Source: an uncultured bacterium (GTDB lineage: Bacteria > Bacillota > Clostridia > Lachnospirales > Lachnospiraceae). From it: a stretch of 64,000 bases of DNA. Both the position numbers and the translations under genes were made by a program. Position 1 is the stretch's first letter. Every line of letters starts with the position of its first letter. Below are positions 48,171 through 58,090 of the stretch, piece after piece. The notes beneath the pieces are model-generated. The model was not told where the DNA came from. It saw only the letters and a program-made list of their open reading frames with translations, and searched no databases. Location: contig CANSYK010000001.1 of assembly GCA_947651225.1 (NCBI GenBank), forward strand, positions 1 through 64,000. The letters run 5' to 3'.

Positions 48171-49199
48171 ATGGATTACAAAAAGGCAGGAGTTGACATT
48201 AAGGCAGGCTATAAGGCCGTAGAGCTGATGAAAGAGCATATTGCGGGTACGATGCGCAGTGAGGTATTAACAGATATTGGTGGATTTTCCGGCGCATTTT
48301 CCATGGAGACTTTTAAAGGCATGGAACAGCCAACACTGGTATCGGGAACAGATGGTGTTGGTACAAAGTTAAAGCTGGCTTTTGAAATGGACAGGCACGA
48401 TACCGTAGGAATTGACTGCGTAGCAATGTGTGTCAATGATATTGCCTGTGCAGGTGGTGAGCCATTATTTTTCTTAGATTATATTGCCTGCGGAAAAAAT
48501 GAACCGGAAAAAATTGCGGCAATTGTTTCCGGGGTGGCAGAGGGCTGCCGTCAGTCAGGTGCGGCATTAATAGGCGGTGAAACGGCAGAAATGCCTGGTT
48601 TTTATCCAGCGGATGAATACGACCTTGCCGGTTTTGCAGTTGGCATTGTAGACCGCAAAGAAATGATTACCGGAAAAAATATCAAAAAAGGGGATGTTTT
48701 AGTAGGAATTGCTTCTTCAGGAATTCACAGCAATGGATTTTCCCTGGTTCGAAAAGTATTTGAGATAAAAAAGGACTCTTTAGATAAAGCATATGAATCG
48801 CTTGGCGGCAAATCGCTTGGCGAGGTCTTGCTTGCACCTACGATTATTTATGTAAAGGCTTTACGTGCGGTGAAAGAGGGCGGCATTACCATCAAGGGAT
48901 GCAGCCATATTACAGGCGGCGGGTTTTATGAAAATATTCCAAGGATGCTGCCGGAGGGCTGCCATGCACAGATTCAGGCAGACAGCTATGAAGTTCCTCC
49001 TGTCTTTGCGATGCTTGCAAAAGATGGTAATATCGCAAGGGAAATAATGTACAATACTTATAATATGGGGATTGGCATGATGCTTGCGGTTGCGGCAGAG
49101 GATGCAGACAAGACAGTTGAATTGATTGCAAAGTCCGGCCAGAAAGGTTTTATTGTCGGGGAAATTACGGACGGGGAAAAGGGTGTTACCCTTGTATAG
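48171..49199 (+). CDS. purM: Phosphoribosylformylglycinamidine cyclo-ligase
   Basis: [66 protein letters not shown]. Confidence 0.97.
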   Translation: MDYKKAGVDIKAGYKAVELMKEHIAGTMRSEVLTDIGGFSGAFSMETFKGMEQPTLVSGTDGVGTKLKLAFEMDRHDTVGIDCVAMCVNDIACAGGEPLFFLDYIACGKNEPEKIAAIVSGVAEGCRQSGAALIGGETAEMPGFYPADEYDLAGFAVGIVDRKEMITGKNIKKGDVLVGIASSGIHSNGFSLVRKVFEIKKDSLDKAYESLGGKSLGEVLLAPTIIYVKALRAVKEGGITIKGCSHITGGGFYENIPRMLPEGCHAQIQADSYEVPPVFAMLAKDGNIAREIMYNTYNMGIGMMLAVAAEDADKTVELIAKSGQKGFIVGEITDGEKGVTLV

Positions 49200-49223
49200 A
49201 AAAGAATGCCAATAAATTATGGT

Positions 49224-49256
49224 ACTGTTTGAGCCATAAAAGTGCGGCAGGGAGGA
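49224..49256 (+). promoter_or_regulatory. Shared hairpin-RBS leader motif (copy 3, before purN)
   Basis: TACTGTTTGAGCCATAAAAGTGCGGCAGGGAGG then 5 nt and ATG. Confidence 0.55.
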
Positions 49257-49261
49257 TATTT

Positions 49262-49891
49262 ATGCAGAATATTGCGGTGTGTGTGTCTGGAGGGGGAACA
49301 AACCTTCAGGCAATTATAGATGCGATAGAAGATGGGACAATCAGGGATACTAAGATTGCGCTTGTAGTCAGTAATAAAAAAGATGCGTATGCTTTAGAGC
49401 GTGCCAGAAAAGCAGGAATCGAGGCTAAATATATCAGCCCGAAGGACTATGAGGATTTGGATGATTTCGGATGGGAAATGTCACAGATTTTTTTTGAACA
49501 TAAAGTTGATTTAGTTGTCCTGGCAGGTTATCTGGTGATTATTCCGTATAGCCTGGTCATGAACTATGCAGATAAGATTATCAATATCCATCCATCGTTG
49601 ATTCCTGCGCATTGCGGCAAGGGGTATTATGGGCTGAAAGTCCATGAAAGCGTTCTTGCTGCCGGCAATAAAGTGACAGGGGCTACGGTACATTTTGTGG
49701 ATGAAGATGCTGACCATGGCCCGATTCTTTTACAAAAAGCGGTAGAAGTACAAGAGGGCGATACGCCGGAAATTCTTCAAAAAAGGGTGATGGAACAGGC
49801 AGAGTGGAAAATTTTGCCGCAGGCAATTGATTTGATTGGACAGGGAAGAGTTACCATTACAGACGGGATTGCCCATATAACGGAAAAATAA
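49262..49891 (+). CDS. purN: Phosphoribosylglycinamide formyltransferase
   Basis: AVCVSGGGTNLQAIIDAI; NIHPSLIPAHCGKGYYGLKVHESVLAAGNKVTGATVHFVDEDADHGPIL. Confidence 0.96.
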   Translation: MQNIAVCVSGGGTNLQAIIDAIEDGTIRDTKIALVVSNKKDAYALERARKAGIEAKYISPKDYEDLDDFGWEMSQIFFEHKVDLVVLAGYLVIIPYSLVMNYADKIINIHPSLIPAHCGKGYYGLKVHESVLAAGNKVTGATVHFVDEDADHGPILLQKAVEVQEGDTPEILQKRVMEQAEWKILPQAIDLIGQGRVTITDGIAHITEK

Positions 49892-49915
49892 AGCGAAGAG
49901 AGGAGCGTTGTTTGC

Positions 49916-51190
49916 ATGAAGGTTTTAATCGTTGGAAGTGGCGGCCGTGAGCATGCGATTGCATGGAGTGTCGCACAGAGTAAGCGGGTAGATAAAATTT
50001 ACTGCGCACCAGGAAACGGAGGAATCAGCCAGTATGCAGAATGTGTTTCCATTGGAGCAATGGAATTTGAAAAGCTGGCAGATTTTGCAAAAGAAAAAGA
50101 GATTGATCTGACAATTATCGGAATGGACGATCCGTTAGTCGGTGGAATTGTTGATGTTTTTGAAGAAAGAGGCTTACGGGTATTCGGTCCGCATAAAAAT
50201 GCGGCAATTATTGAAGGCTCTAAAAGCTTTTCTAAGGACCTGATGAAAAAGTACCATATTCCAACCTGCCATTATGAAGTGTTCCACTCGCCAGAGGAAG
50301 CATTGCTCTATCTGGAAACCGCATCGTTTCCAGTTGTTTTAAAAGCAGACGGTTTGGCGCTTGGAAAAGGTGTTTTAATCTGTAATACACTGGAGGAAGC
50401 AGAAACAGGCATCGCTACATTAATGCTTGACAAGCAGTTTGGTTCTGCCGGGGAAACGGTTGTGATTGAAGATTTTATGACTGGACGTGAAGTATCGGTA
50501 CTGTGCTATTGTGATGGAACACATATTAAACCAATGACAAGCGCACAGGACCATAAAAGGGCAAAAGACGGTGACAGGGGATTGAATACAGGTGGTATGG
50601 GAACTTTTTCACCAAGTCCTTTTTATACTGAAGAAATCCAGAAAATCTGTGAAGAGCAGATTTACCAGCCTACTATGGATGCGATGAAAGCAGAGGGAAG
50701 GGATTTTGTCGGAATTCTTTTTGTCGGGTTGATGTTAACAGAAGATGGGCCAAAAGTCTTAGAATACAATGCACGTTTTGGAGACCCGGAAGCCCAGGTT
50801 GTCCTTCCGCGTATGAAAAATGACATCATTGACGTGATGGAAGCATGCGTTGATGGAAAATTACCAGAGATTGACCTTCAGTTCGAGGACAATGCGGCAG
50901 TCTGTGTTGTCTTGGCTTCTGACGGTTATCCGGAAAAATACGATAAAAATAAAAAAATTACCGGTCTGGAAAAATTTGAAAATAAGGATGGTTATTATGT
51001 TTTCCATGCTGGTACGAAAAAAACAGACGATGGCGTTTTTACAAACGGCGGGCGGGTGCTTAGCGTGACGGCAAAGGGAGCTACGTTACAGGAAGCAAGA
51101 AAGAACGCTTATCAGGCAACAGAATGGATTTCCTTTGAAAATAAGTACATGAGAAATGATATTGGTAAAGCAATTGATGATGTAGAATAG
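49916..51190 (+). CDS. purD: Phosphoribosylamine-glycine ligase
   Basis: MKVLIVGSGGREHAIAW; KRAKDGDRGLNTGGMGTFSPSPFY; EYNARFGDPEAQVVLPRM. Confidence 0.97.
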   Translation: MKVLIVGSGGREHAIAWSVAQSKRVDKIYCAPGNGGISQYAECVSIGAMEFEKLADFAKEKEIDLTIIGMDDPLVGGIVDVFEERGLRVFGPHKNAAIIEGSKSFSKDLMKKYHIPTCHYEVFHSPEEALLYLETASFPVVLKADGLALGKGVLICNTLEEAETGIATLMLDKQFGSAGETVVIEDFMTGREVSVLCYCDGTHIKPMTSAQDHKRAKDGDRGLNTGGMGTFSPSPFYTEEIQKICEEQIYQPTMDAMKAEGRDFVGILFVGLMLTEDGPKVLEYNARFGDPEAQVVLPRMKNDIIDVMEACVDGKLPEIDLQFEDNAAVCVVLASDGYPEKYDKNKKITGLEKFENKDGYYVFHAGTKKTDDGVFTNGGRVLSVTAKGATLQEARKNAYQATEWISFENKYMRNDIGKAIDDVE

Positions 51191-51203
51191 GAGGTTATAA
51201 CAA

Positions 51204-52445
51204 ATGTATTCATTGAAAGAAGTAGAAAAATTTGATTCTGAGATTGCACAGGCAATCGAAAACGAGACAGGCAGGCAAAGAGAAAATATTGAGCTGATTG
51301 CTTCTGAAAATCTGGTCAGCAGGGCCGTTATGGCAGCAATGGGAAGTACACTGACCAATAAATATGCGGAAGGATATCCGGGAAAGCGTTATTATGGCGG
51401 CTGTGAGCATGTAGATGTAGTAGAAAATCTGGCCCGGGACCGTGCCATGAAGCTTTTTGGCTGCACCTATGCCAATGTGCAGCCTCATTCTGGCGCACAG
51501 GCAAATATGACCGTATTTTTTGCCTTGATGGAACCTGGTGATACCTTTATGGGAATGAATCTGGATCATGGAGGACATCTGACACATGGAAGCCCTGTTA
51601 ATCTGTCTGGAAAATATTTTAACTGTGTTCCTTATGGTGTTAATGATGAGGGCTTTATTGATTATGATGAAGTAGAAAAAATTGCGAAGGAATGTAAGCC
51701 AAAGGTAATTGTGGCAGGTGCAAGTGCCTATGCACGAAAAATTGATTTTAAGCGTTTCCGTGAAATCGCAGATTCTGTCAACGCTTATCTGATGGTGGAT
51801 ATGGCACATATCGCAGGACTGGTTGCTTCCGGATATCATGAAAGCCCGATTCCTTATGCCCATGTGACAACAACAACAACCCATAAGACACTTCGTGGCC
51901 CGCGTGGTGGCATGATTCTATCCAGTGAAGAGTTTGCAAAAGAAATTAACTTTAATAAAGCACTGTTCCCGGGAATTCAAGGTGGCCCGTTAATGCATGT
52001 TATTGCGGCAAAGGCCGTTTGCTTCAAGGAAGCCCTGGAACCAGGTTTCAAAGAATATGGTAAAAGCATTATCGATAATGCACAGGCTCTTTGTAAGGGA
52101 CTGCAGAACCGTGGCATTAAGATTGTTTCAGATGGTACAGATAACCACCTGATGTTGGTTGATCTTGCAGATAAGGGACTGACAGGAAAAGAAGTAGAAA
52201 AGTGGCTTGATGCAGCACATATTACCTGTAATAAGAATACGATTCCAAATGATCCACAGTCTCCATTTGTGACAAGCGGCATCCGCCTTGGGACAGCAGC
52301 CGTATCTACCCGTGGTTTTAAGACGGATGATATGGATAAAGTAGCAGAGGCAATTGCTATGGTGATTGCTGATCCGGAAGGAAATAAAGCGAAAGCAACA
52401 GAGATTGTAAAATCCTTGACCGATAAATATCCTTTGTATGAATAA
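51204..52445 (+). CDS. glyA: Serine hydroxymethyltransferase
   Basis: [62 protein letters not shown]. Confidence 0.98.
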   Translation: MYSLKEVEKFDSEIAQAIENETGRQRENIELIASENLVSRAVMAAMGSTLTNKYAEGYPGKRYYGGCEHVDVVENLARDRAMKLFGCTYANVQPHSGAQANMTVFFALMEPGDTFMGMNLDHGGHLTHGSPVNLSGKYFNCVPYGVNDEGFIDYDEVEKIAKECKPKVIVAGASAYARKIDFKRFREIADSVNAYLMVDMAHIAGLVASGYHESPIPYAHVTTTTTHKTLRGPRGGMILSSEEFAKEINFNKALFPGIQGGPLMHVIAAKAVCFKEALEPGFKEYGKSIIDNAQALCKGLQNRGIKIVSDGTDNHLMLVDLADKGLTGKEVEKWLDAAHITCNKNTIPNDPQSPFVTSGIRLGTAAVSTRGFKTDDMDKVAEAIAMVIADPEGNKAKATEIVKSLTDKYPLYE

Positions 52446-52495
52446 AATCTTGTTTGTCTTGTAAATATTGGCTTTATAAGGAAGGGAGGCTTACT

Positions 52496-53137
52496 ATGTC
52501 ACCAAAAGAGCAAAATTACGAAAATCTGGCAGAGGGCATTATTGAAAAGCTGGCACACCGGAATATGGAAGGGTATTACTGTAAAGACCGCGAGGAGGCA
52601 AATGCAAAAGTAAAGCGTTTTCTAACACCAGACTGTTCGATATCATGGGGCGGTTCGGAAACAATAAAAGAAATTGGGCTGTTAGATGATTTGTATGAGG
52701 CAGAGGGGGAATATGAGCTGTTAGACCGCAAAAAGCCTCATCCGGGCATATCAGAGAAAGAATTTTATGGCAAAATGGTAACAGCAGACTTTTTTCTGAT
52801 GAGTACCAATGCAATTACAATTGATGGCGAGTTAATAAATATTGATGGAAATGGAAATCGTGTGGCATGTCTTTGCAATGGCCCGTCCAATGTTATTATT
52901 GTTGCGGGTATGAATAAAGTAGTATCGGATGTTAAAAGCGGAATTGCCCGTGTAAGAAACATTGCTGCGCCGCCAAATGCAGTAAGGCTTCAGACAAATA
53001 CACCATGCATGGAATATGGAAGATGTGCAGACTGCCTTTCTGACGGATGTATGTGCTGCCATACGGTTGTCACCAGAATGTCCCGTACACCAGGAAGAAT
53101 CAAAGTGATTCTTGTCGGTGAAGAACTTGGTTATTAA
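52496..53137 (+). CDS. LutC/YkgG-like (DUF162) lactate utilization family protein
   Basis: DCSISWGGSETIKEIGLLDDL; DFFLMSTNAITIDGELINIDGNGNRVACLCNGPSNVIIVAGMNKVV. Confidence 0.85.
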   Translation: MSPKEQNYENLAEGIIEKLAHRNMEGYYCKDREEANAKVKRFLTPDCSISWGGSETIKEIGLLDDLYEAEGEYELLDRKKPHPGISEKEFYGKMVTADFFLMSTNAITIDGELINIDGNGNRVACLCNGPSNVIIVAGMNKVVSDVKSGIARVRNIAAPPNAVRLQTNTPCMEYGRCADCLSDGCMCCHTVVTRMSRTPGRIKVILVGEELGY

Positions 53138-53148
53138 GGGGAGTTTCG

Positions 53149-54189
53149 GTGGACACTATAAAATTAATTGAAAAACTGGGGCAGGAGCATATTCTGGAAA
53201 AAGAGGAATATATTTATCTGATTACATCCTGCCAGAAAGAAGAAACAGAGCTATTATTTGAAAAAGCAAGGAGCCTGCGGGAAACGTATTATCAAAAAGA
53301 AGTATTCAGCCGTGGATTAATTGAATTTACGAATTACTGCAAAAATAATTGTCTGTATTGTGGTATCCGCAGTAGAAATACCAAAGCAGAACGTTACCGC
53401 TTGAGCAAAGAAGAAATTCTTTCCTGCGCAGACGAAGGATATCAGCTTGGATTTCGTACTTTTGTCTTACAGGGCGGGGAAGATAATTTTTACAGTACAG
53501 AGGAAATTGGCAGCCTGGTTTCAGAAATCAAAAAGAGGTATTCAGACTGTGCGGTTACTCTTTCTGTTGGAGAACGGGAGCATGAAGCTTATCAATATTG
53601 GCATGATTGTGGGGCAGACCGCTATCTGCTCCGTCATGAAACAGCCACAAAGGAACATTATGAGAAGCTTCACCCGCCGGCCCTTTCTTTTGAACACCGG
53701 ATACAATGCCTGTATGATTTGAAAGCAATTGGTTATCAGGTTGGAGCCGGATTTATGGTAGGTTCCCCGTATCAGACAGCAGAATATCTGGCAAATGATT
53801 TGTTGTTTCTCAAAAAATTAATGCCGGATATGGTGGGGATTGGGCCATTTATTGCACAAAAGGATTCCCCTTTTGCCGGGTTTCCCAACGGGACATTGGA
53901 ACAGACGTTATTGTTGCTGGCAATTATCCGCCTGACGCTTCCAAATGTGCTATTACCATCAACAACTGCACTTGGAACGATTCATCCCAAAGGCCGTGAG
54001 CTTGGAATTTTAGCGGGGGCAAATGTTGTAATGCCAAATCTTTCCCCAGTGTCTGTACGCAAAAAATATGAGCTGTATGATAATAAAATCTGTACAGGCG
54101 AAGAATCGGCACAGTGCCTTGGCTGCTTGTCAAACAGGATGGATTCGATAGGCTATCAGCTTGTTTCCAAGCGTGGGGATAGGGTTTGA
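53149..54189 (+). CDS. hydE: [FeFe] hydrogenase H-cluster radical SAM maturase HydE
   Basis: FTNYCKNNCLYCGIRSRN radical SAM CxxxCxxC; LQGGEDNFYSTEEI; PNLSPVSVRKKYELYDNKICTGEE. Confidence 0.9.
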   Translation: MDTIKLIEKLGQEHILEKEEYIYLITSCQKEETELLFEKARSLRETYYQKEVFSRGLIEFTNYCKNNCLYCGIRSRNTKAERYRLSKEEILSCADEGYQLGFRTFVLQGGEDNFYSTEEIGSLVSEIKKRYSDCAVTLSVGEREHEAYQYWHDCGADRYLLRHETATKEHYEKLHPPALSFEHRIQCLYDLKAIGYQVGAGFMVGSPYQTAEYLANDLLFLKKLMPDMVGIGPFIAQKDSPFAGFPNGTLEQTLLLLAIIRLTLPNVLLPSTTALGTIHPKGRELGILAGANVVMPNLSPVSVRKKYELYDNKICTGEESAQCLGCLSNRMDSIGYQLVSKRGDRV

Positions 54190-54280
54190 AGTTTGTCTAG
54201 TGCATGAAAAACCATGCTAAAAGGAACAAAATGTTTGGTGCGGTTTTTTATGTCAAATCTAAAAAAGGAGGTAAAAGGTT

Positions 54281-54466
54281 ATGTGTAAATGTAGAGGTAA
54301 GGCAGGAAGTCTTGCAAATGCAAAAAATGAGGCTTCTGTCTGTGTGACAGTAAATGTAACAAATATCGTAAAATATATTTGTTTTGCAGGGATTGCTATT
54401 GTAGGAATTATTTTTGGCACAAAATGTTATGCAGAGTGTACCCGGGAAAACAGGAAAGAGGAATAA
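54281..54466 (+). CDS. Small Cys-containing single-TM protein of unknown function
   Basis: RBS AAAGGAGGTAAAAGGTT-ATG; MCKCRGKAGSLANAKNEASVCVTVNVTNIVKYICFAGIAIVGIIFGTKCYAECTRENRKEE. Confidence 0.55.
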   Translation: MCKCRGKAGSLANAKNEASVCVTVNVTNIVKYICFAGIAIVGIIFGTKCYAECTRENRKEE

Positions 54467-54473
54467 GGAGTTT

Positions 54474-56588
54474 ATGGGCAAAGATTTATTTATCGCCGAA
54501 AAACCGAGTGTTGCCAAAGAGTTTGCCAAAGTGCTTGGTGTTAATGGAAATGCCGGAAATGGGTATCTGGAATCGAATGATTCTGTTGTTACATGGTGTG
54601 TTGGCCATCTTGTGACAATGAGTTATCCGGATGCCTATGATCCGGCACTGAAAAAATGGTCGTTACAGACACTGCCGTTTTTACCGGAAACCTTTCTCTA
54701 TGAACTGATTCCTGATGTAGAAAAGCAGTTTCGAATTGTAGCAGGGCTTTTAAACCGGAAAGATGTTACACGAATTTATGTCTGCACAGATTCTGGGCGG
54801 GAAGGAGAATATATTTACCGTTTGGTGGATCAGATGGCAAACGTTCCAAAGACAAAGGAAAAACGGAGAGTCTGGATTGATTCCCAGACAGAGGAAGAAA
54901 TTCGGCGTGGAATTGCACAGGCAAAGCCCCTGGCAGCATATGACAACCTTTCAGATTCTGCTTATTTAAGGGCAAAAGAAGATTATCTGATGGGAATTAA
55001 TTTTTCCCGGATACTTTCCCTGAAATATGGCAGGGCGGTGATGGATTATCTGAACAATGGCAAGTGGACAGCGATTTCTGTCGGGCGTGTTATGACTTGT
55101 GTTCTTGGTATGGTAGTCCGCAGGGAACGGGAAATCCGAAGTTTTGTGAAAACACCATTTTATCGTGTAACAGGAAGTTTTTCGTATGCCGGACAGTCCT
55201 TTGATGGGGAATGGAAGGTAACGGAGGAATCCAAATATTATCAGACTCCGGTTCTTTATAAGGAAAACGGTTTTAAAGAGAAAAAGGACGCCATGGAACT
55301 TTGTGGTTTTCTTGGTTTTTTGGAGCCGCTTTCTATACATACTGACAAAGAGTCAGGGCAGGACGTTTTTGGCGGTACCGGAGTAAAAGCAGTTGTCACT
55401 AATGTAGAAAAAAAGAAGGAGAAGAAAAATCCGCCTCTTTTATTTAATCTTGCAGAACTCCAAAATACTTGTTCGAAACTTTTTAAAATCAGCCCGGATG
55501 AAACTTTAAAAATCGTACAGGAACTCTATGAAAAAAAACTTGTGACATACCCCCGTACCGATGCCAGAGTGCTCTCTACAGCAGTTTCAAAAGAAATCCA
55601 GAAAAATATTGACGGTCTTTGTAACTATCCGGTTGTTTCTGAAATTGCAGCAGGTATTTTAGCACAGAAAAGCTTTCAGGGACTTGCAAAAACACGCTAT
55701 GTCAATGACAAACAGATTACAGACCACTATGCGATTATCCCTACCGGACAGGGGCTTGGCGCTTTAAACAGCGTCAGCCTGACAGCCAAAAGAATGTATG
55801 AAGTGATTGTGCGGCGCTTTTTATGTATCTTTTACCCACCAGCAGAATATCTAAAATCCAGTATTGTGACAGAATGTAAAAAGGAATCTTTTTTTGCAAA
55901 CTTCAAGGTAATGACCAATGCCGGTTATTTGGAAATTGCCTCTGCCTCATTTGCCAAAAAAAAAGCAGGAGAAGAAGATTCCGTAAAATCGGAAGATTCG
56001 TCATCAGAAGAGCAGACCATTGACCAGGCTGTGCTTTCTATGATTCATGGATTAAAAAAAGGCATGGAAATTGATTTTTCTTCTACCGCAATCAAAGAAG
56101 GGGAGACTTCTCCCCCTAAGCGGTACAATTCTGGTTCCATGATTCTTGCTATGGAAAACGCCGGACAGTTAATTGAAGATGAAGATCTTCGTTCCCAGAT
56201 TAAGGGAAGCGGAATTGGTACAAGTGCGACCAGGGCAGAAATACTAAGTAAATTAGTTAAGATAAAATACCTGAATTTAAATAAAAAAACGCAGGTCATT
56301 ACACCAGAGCTTTTGGGAGAGATGGTATATGATGTTGTCAATACCTCTATCCGTCCCCTGTTAAACCCAGAGCTTACCGCAAGCTGGGAGCTTGGACTTA
56401 CGCAGGTAGCGGAAGGTACGATTACAACCGAAGAATATATGGATAAATTGAATGGATTTATTACAAGGCGGGTGCAGGCAGTACGGCAGACGAATAACCA
56501 GGTGATGCTTCATCAGATGTTTGATCAGGCTGCCGCCTATTATAAGACAGTTTCCAAAAAGGCAAAAACACGCCAAAACGGGAGGTAA
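54474..56588 (+). CDS. topB: DNA topoisomerase III
   Basis: LFIAEKPSVAKEFAKVLG; CTDSGREGEYIYRLV; YPRTDARVLS; GSGIGTSATRAEILSKL. Confidence 0.94.
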   Translation: MGKDLFIAEKPSVAKEFAKVLGVNGNAGNGYLESNDSVVTWCVGHLVTMSYPDAYDPALKKWSLQTLPFLPETFLYELIPDVEKQFRIVAGLLNRKDVTRIYVCTDSGREGEYIYRLVDQMANVPKTKEKRRVWIDSQTEEEIRRGIAQAKPLAAYDNLSDSAYLRAKEDYLMGINFSRILSLKYGRAVMDYLNNGKWTAISVGRVMTCVLGMVVRREREIRSFVKTPFYRVTGSFSYAGQSFDGEWKVTEESKYYQTPVLYKENGFKEKKDAMELCGFLGFLEPLSIHTDKESGQDVFGGTGVKAVVTNVEKKKEKKNPPLLFNLAELQNTCSKLFKISPDETLKIVQELYEKKLVTYPRTDARVLSTAVSKEIQKNIDGLCNYPVVSEIAAGILAQKSFQGLAKTRYVNDKQITDHYAIIPTGQGLGALNSVSLTAKRMYEVIVRRFLCIFYPPAEYLKSSIVTECKKESFFANFKVMTNAGYLEIASASFAKKKAGEEDSVKSEDSSSEEQTIDQAVLSMIHGLKKGMEIDFSSTAIKEGETSPPKRYNSGSMILAMENAGQLIEDEDLRSQIKGSGIGTSATRAEILSKLVKIKYLNLNKKTQVITPELLGEMVYDVVNTSIRPLLNPELTASWELGLTQVAEGTITTEEYMDKLNGFITRRVQAVRQTNNQVMLHQMFDQAAAYYKTVSKKAKTRQNGR

Positions 56589-56595
56589 CTACATA

Positions 56596-57264
56596 ATGTA
56601 TGAGCAATTAAAAAATAAGACTTTATTTAATTTGGATGAAACAATTGCAAAAGATATTTTTAAAGATGTAACATTTCCATGGGAAGTTCTTCCCCTGATT
56701 AAAGATTTTATCATTACACTTGGCGAAAGTCTGCCAAAAGAGGATTATGAACATCCAGAAGAGGACATATGGATTGCCAAAACAGCATCAGTTGCAGCAA
56801 CAGCTTCCATTAGCGGACCATGCATTATCGGAAAAAATACAGAGGTACGCCATTGTGCATTTATCCGTGGCAGTGCAATTGTCGGGGAAAACTGCGTTGT
56901 AGGAAATTCCACAGAGTTAAAAAATGTGCTTTTGTTTAATAATGTACAGGTACCTCACTATAATTATGTCGGTGATTCTATTCTTGGCTATAAATCCCAT
57001 ATGGGCGCCGGTTCTATTACCTCCAATGTAAAATCCGACAAAACACAGGTGACAATCCAGTATGAAGGAGATGTCATTCATACCGGACTGAAAAAAATGG
57101 GGGCTGTTCTTGGGAATTATGTGGAGGTCGGCTGCAACAGCGTCTTAAATCCTGGTTCTGTAATTGGAAGTAATACAACGATTTATCCGCTGTCCATGGT
57201 ACGCGGTTTTATCCCCAAAGGAAGCATTTATAAAAAGCAGGGCGAAATTGTAGGAAAATTGTAA
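56596..57264 (+). CDS. Left-handed beta-helix (hexapeptide) acyltransferase/GlmU-like protein
   Basis: Hexapeptide repeats SISGPCIIGKNTEVRHCAFIRGSAIVGENCVVGNSTELKN. Confidence 0.8.
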   Translation: MYEQLKNKTLFNLDETIAKDIFKDVTFPWEVLPLIKDFIITLGESLPKEDYEHPEEDIWIAKTASVAATASISGPCIIGKNTEVRHCAFIRGSAIVGENCVVGNSTELKNVLLFNNVQVPHYNYVGDSILGYKSHMGAGSITSNVKSDKTQVTIQYEGDVIHTGLKKMGAVLGNYVEVGCNSVLNPGSVIGSNTTIYPLSMVRGFIPKGSIYKKQGEIVGKL

Positions 57265-57361
57265 AAAACAGGTAGACGAAACTGCAAATTTGTCCTAAAA
57301 TATAGAGAAGGACTGCGACTTGTTTCGCAGATAAAAAGCATAATTGAAAGGAGCAGAAAAC

Positions 57362-58069
57362 ATGATTTATTCACAGGAAGTAGAAAACATGTGCCCAGTT
57401 GCTCAGGGTGTTAACCACGGTTGCGCACCAATCCCTGAAGAAGCAAAGTGGGTTAAGGCAAAAGAAGTAAAAGATATCTCTGGTTTTACACATGGTGTAG
57501 GCTGGTGTGCACCACAGCAGGGTGCCTGTAAACTGTCTCTGAATGTAAAAGAGGGTATTATTCAGGAAGCACTGGTTGAGACAATCGGATGTTCTGGTAT
57601 GACACATTCTGCAGCTATGGCTGCTGAAATTCTTCCAGGACGTACTGTAATGGAAGCTTTAAATACCGATTTGGTATGTGATGCAATCAATACAGCTATG
57701 AGAGAGCTTTTCTTACAGATCGTTTATGGCCGTTCCCAGAGTGCATTTTCAGAGGATGGCCTGGCAGTTGGCGCAGGTCTTGAGGATCTTGGTAAGGGAC
57801 TCCGCTCGCAGGTTGGTACAATGTATGGTACTTTAAAGAAAGGTCCACGTTATCTGGAGATGGCAGAAGGCTATGTTACAGCAATTGCTTTGGATGCAGA
57901 TGATTTAATCATTGGTTACAAGTTCGTTAGCCTCGGTAAGATGACCGACTTCATCAAGAAGGGTGATGATCCTAACACAGCATGGGAGAAGGCTTCCGGG
58001 CAGTATGGTCGTGTAGATGATGCTGTTAAGCTGATTGACCCAAGAACAGATAAAGAAATCGAAAAATAA
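57362..58069 (+). CDS. Iron-sulfur cluster assembly scaffold-like protein
   Basis: GVGWCAPQQGACKLSL...VETIGCSGMTHSAAMAAEILPGRTVMEALN; paired with GGGtGRT gene. Confidence 0.7.
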   Translation: MIYSQEVENMCPVAQGVNHGCAPIPEEAKWVKAKEVKDISGFTHGVGWCAPQQGACKLSLNVKEGIIQEALVETIGCSGMTHSAAMAAEILPGRTVMEALNTDLVCDAINTAMRELFLQIVYGRSQSAFSEDGLAVGAGLEDLGKGLRSQVGTMYGTLKKGPRYLEMAEGYVTAIALDADDLIIGYKFVSLGKMTDFIKKGDDPNTAWEKASGQYGRVDDAVKLIDPRTDKEIEK

Positions 58070-58090
58070 TATAAAGGAGGCAAACGAATC

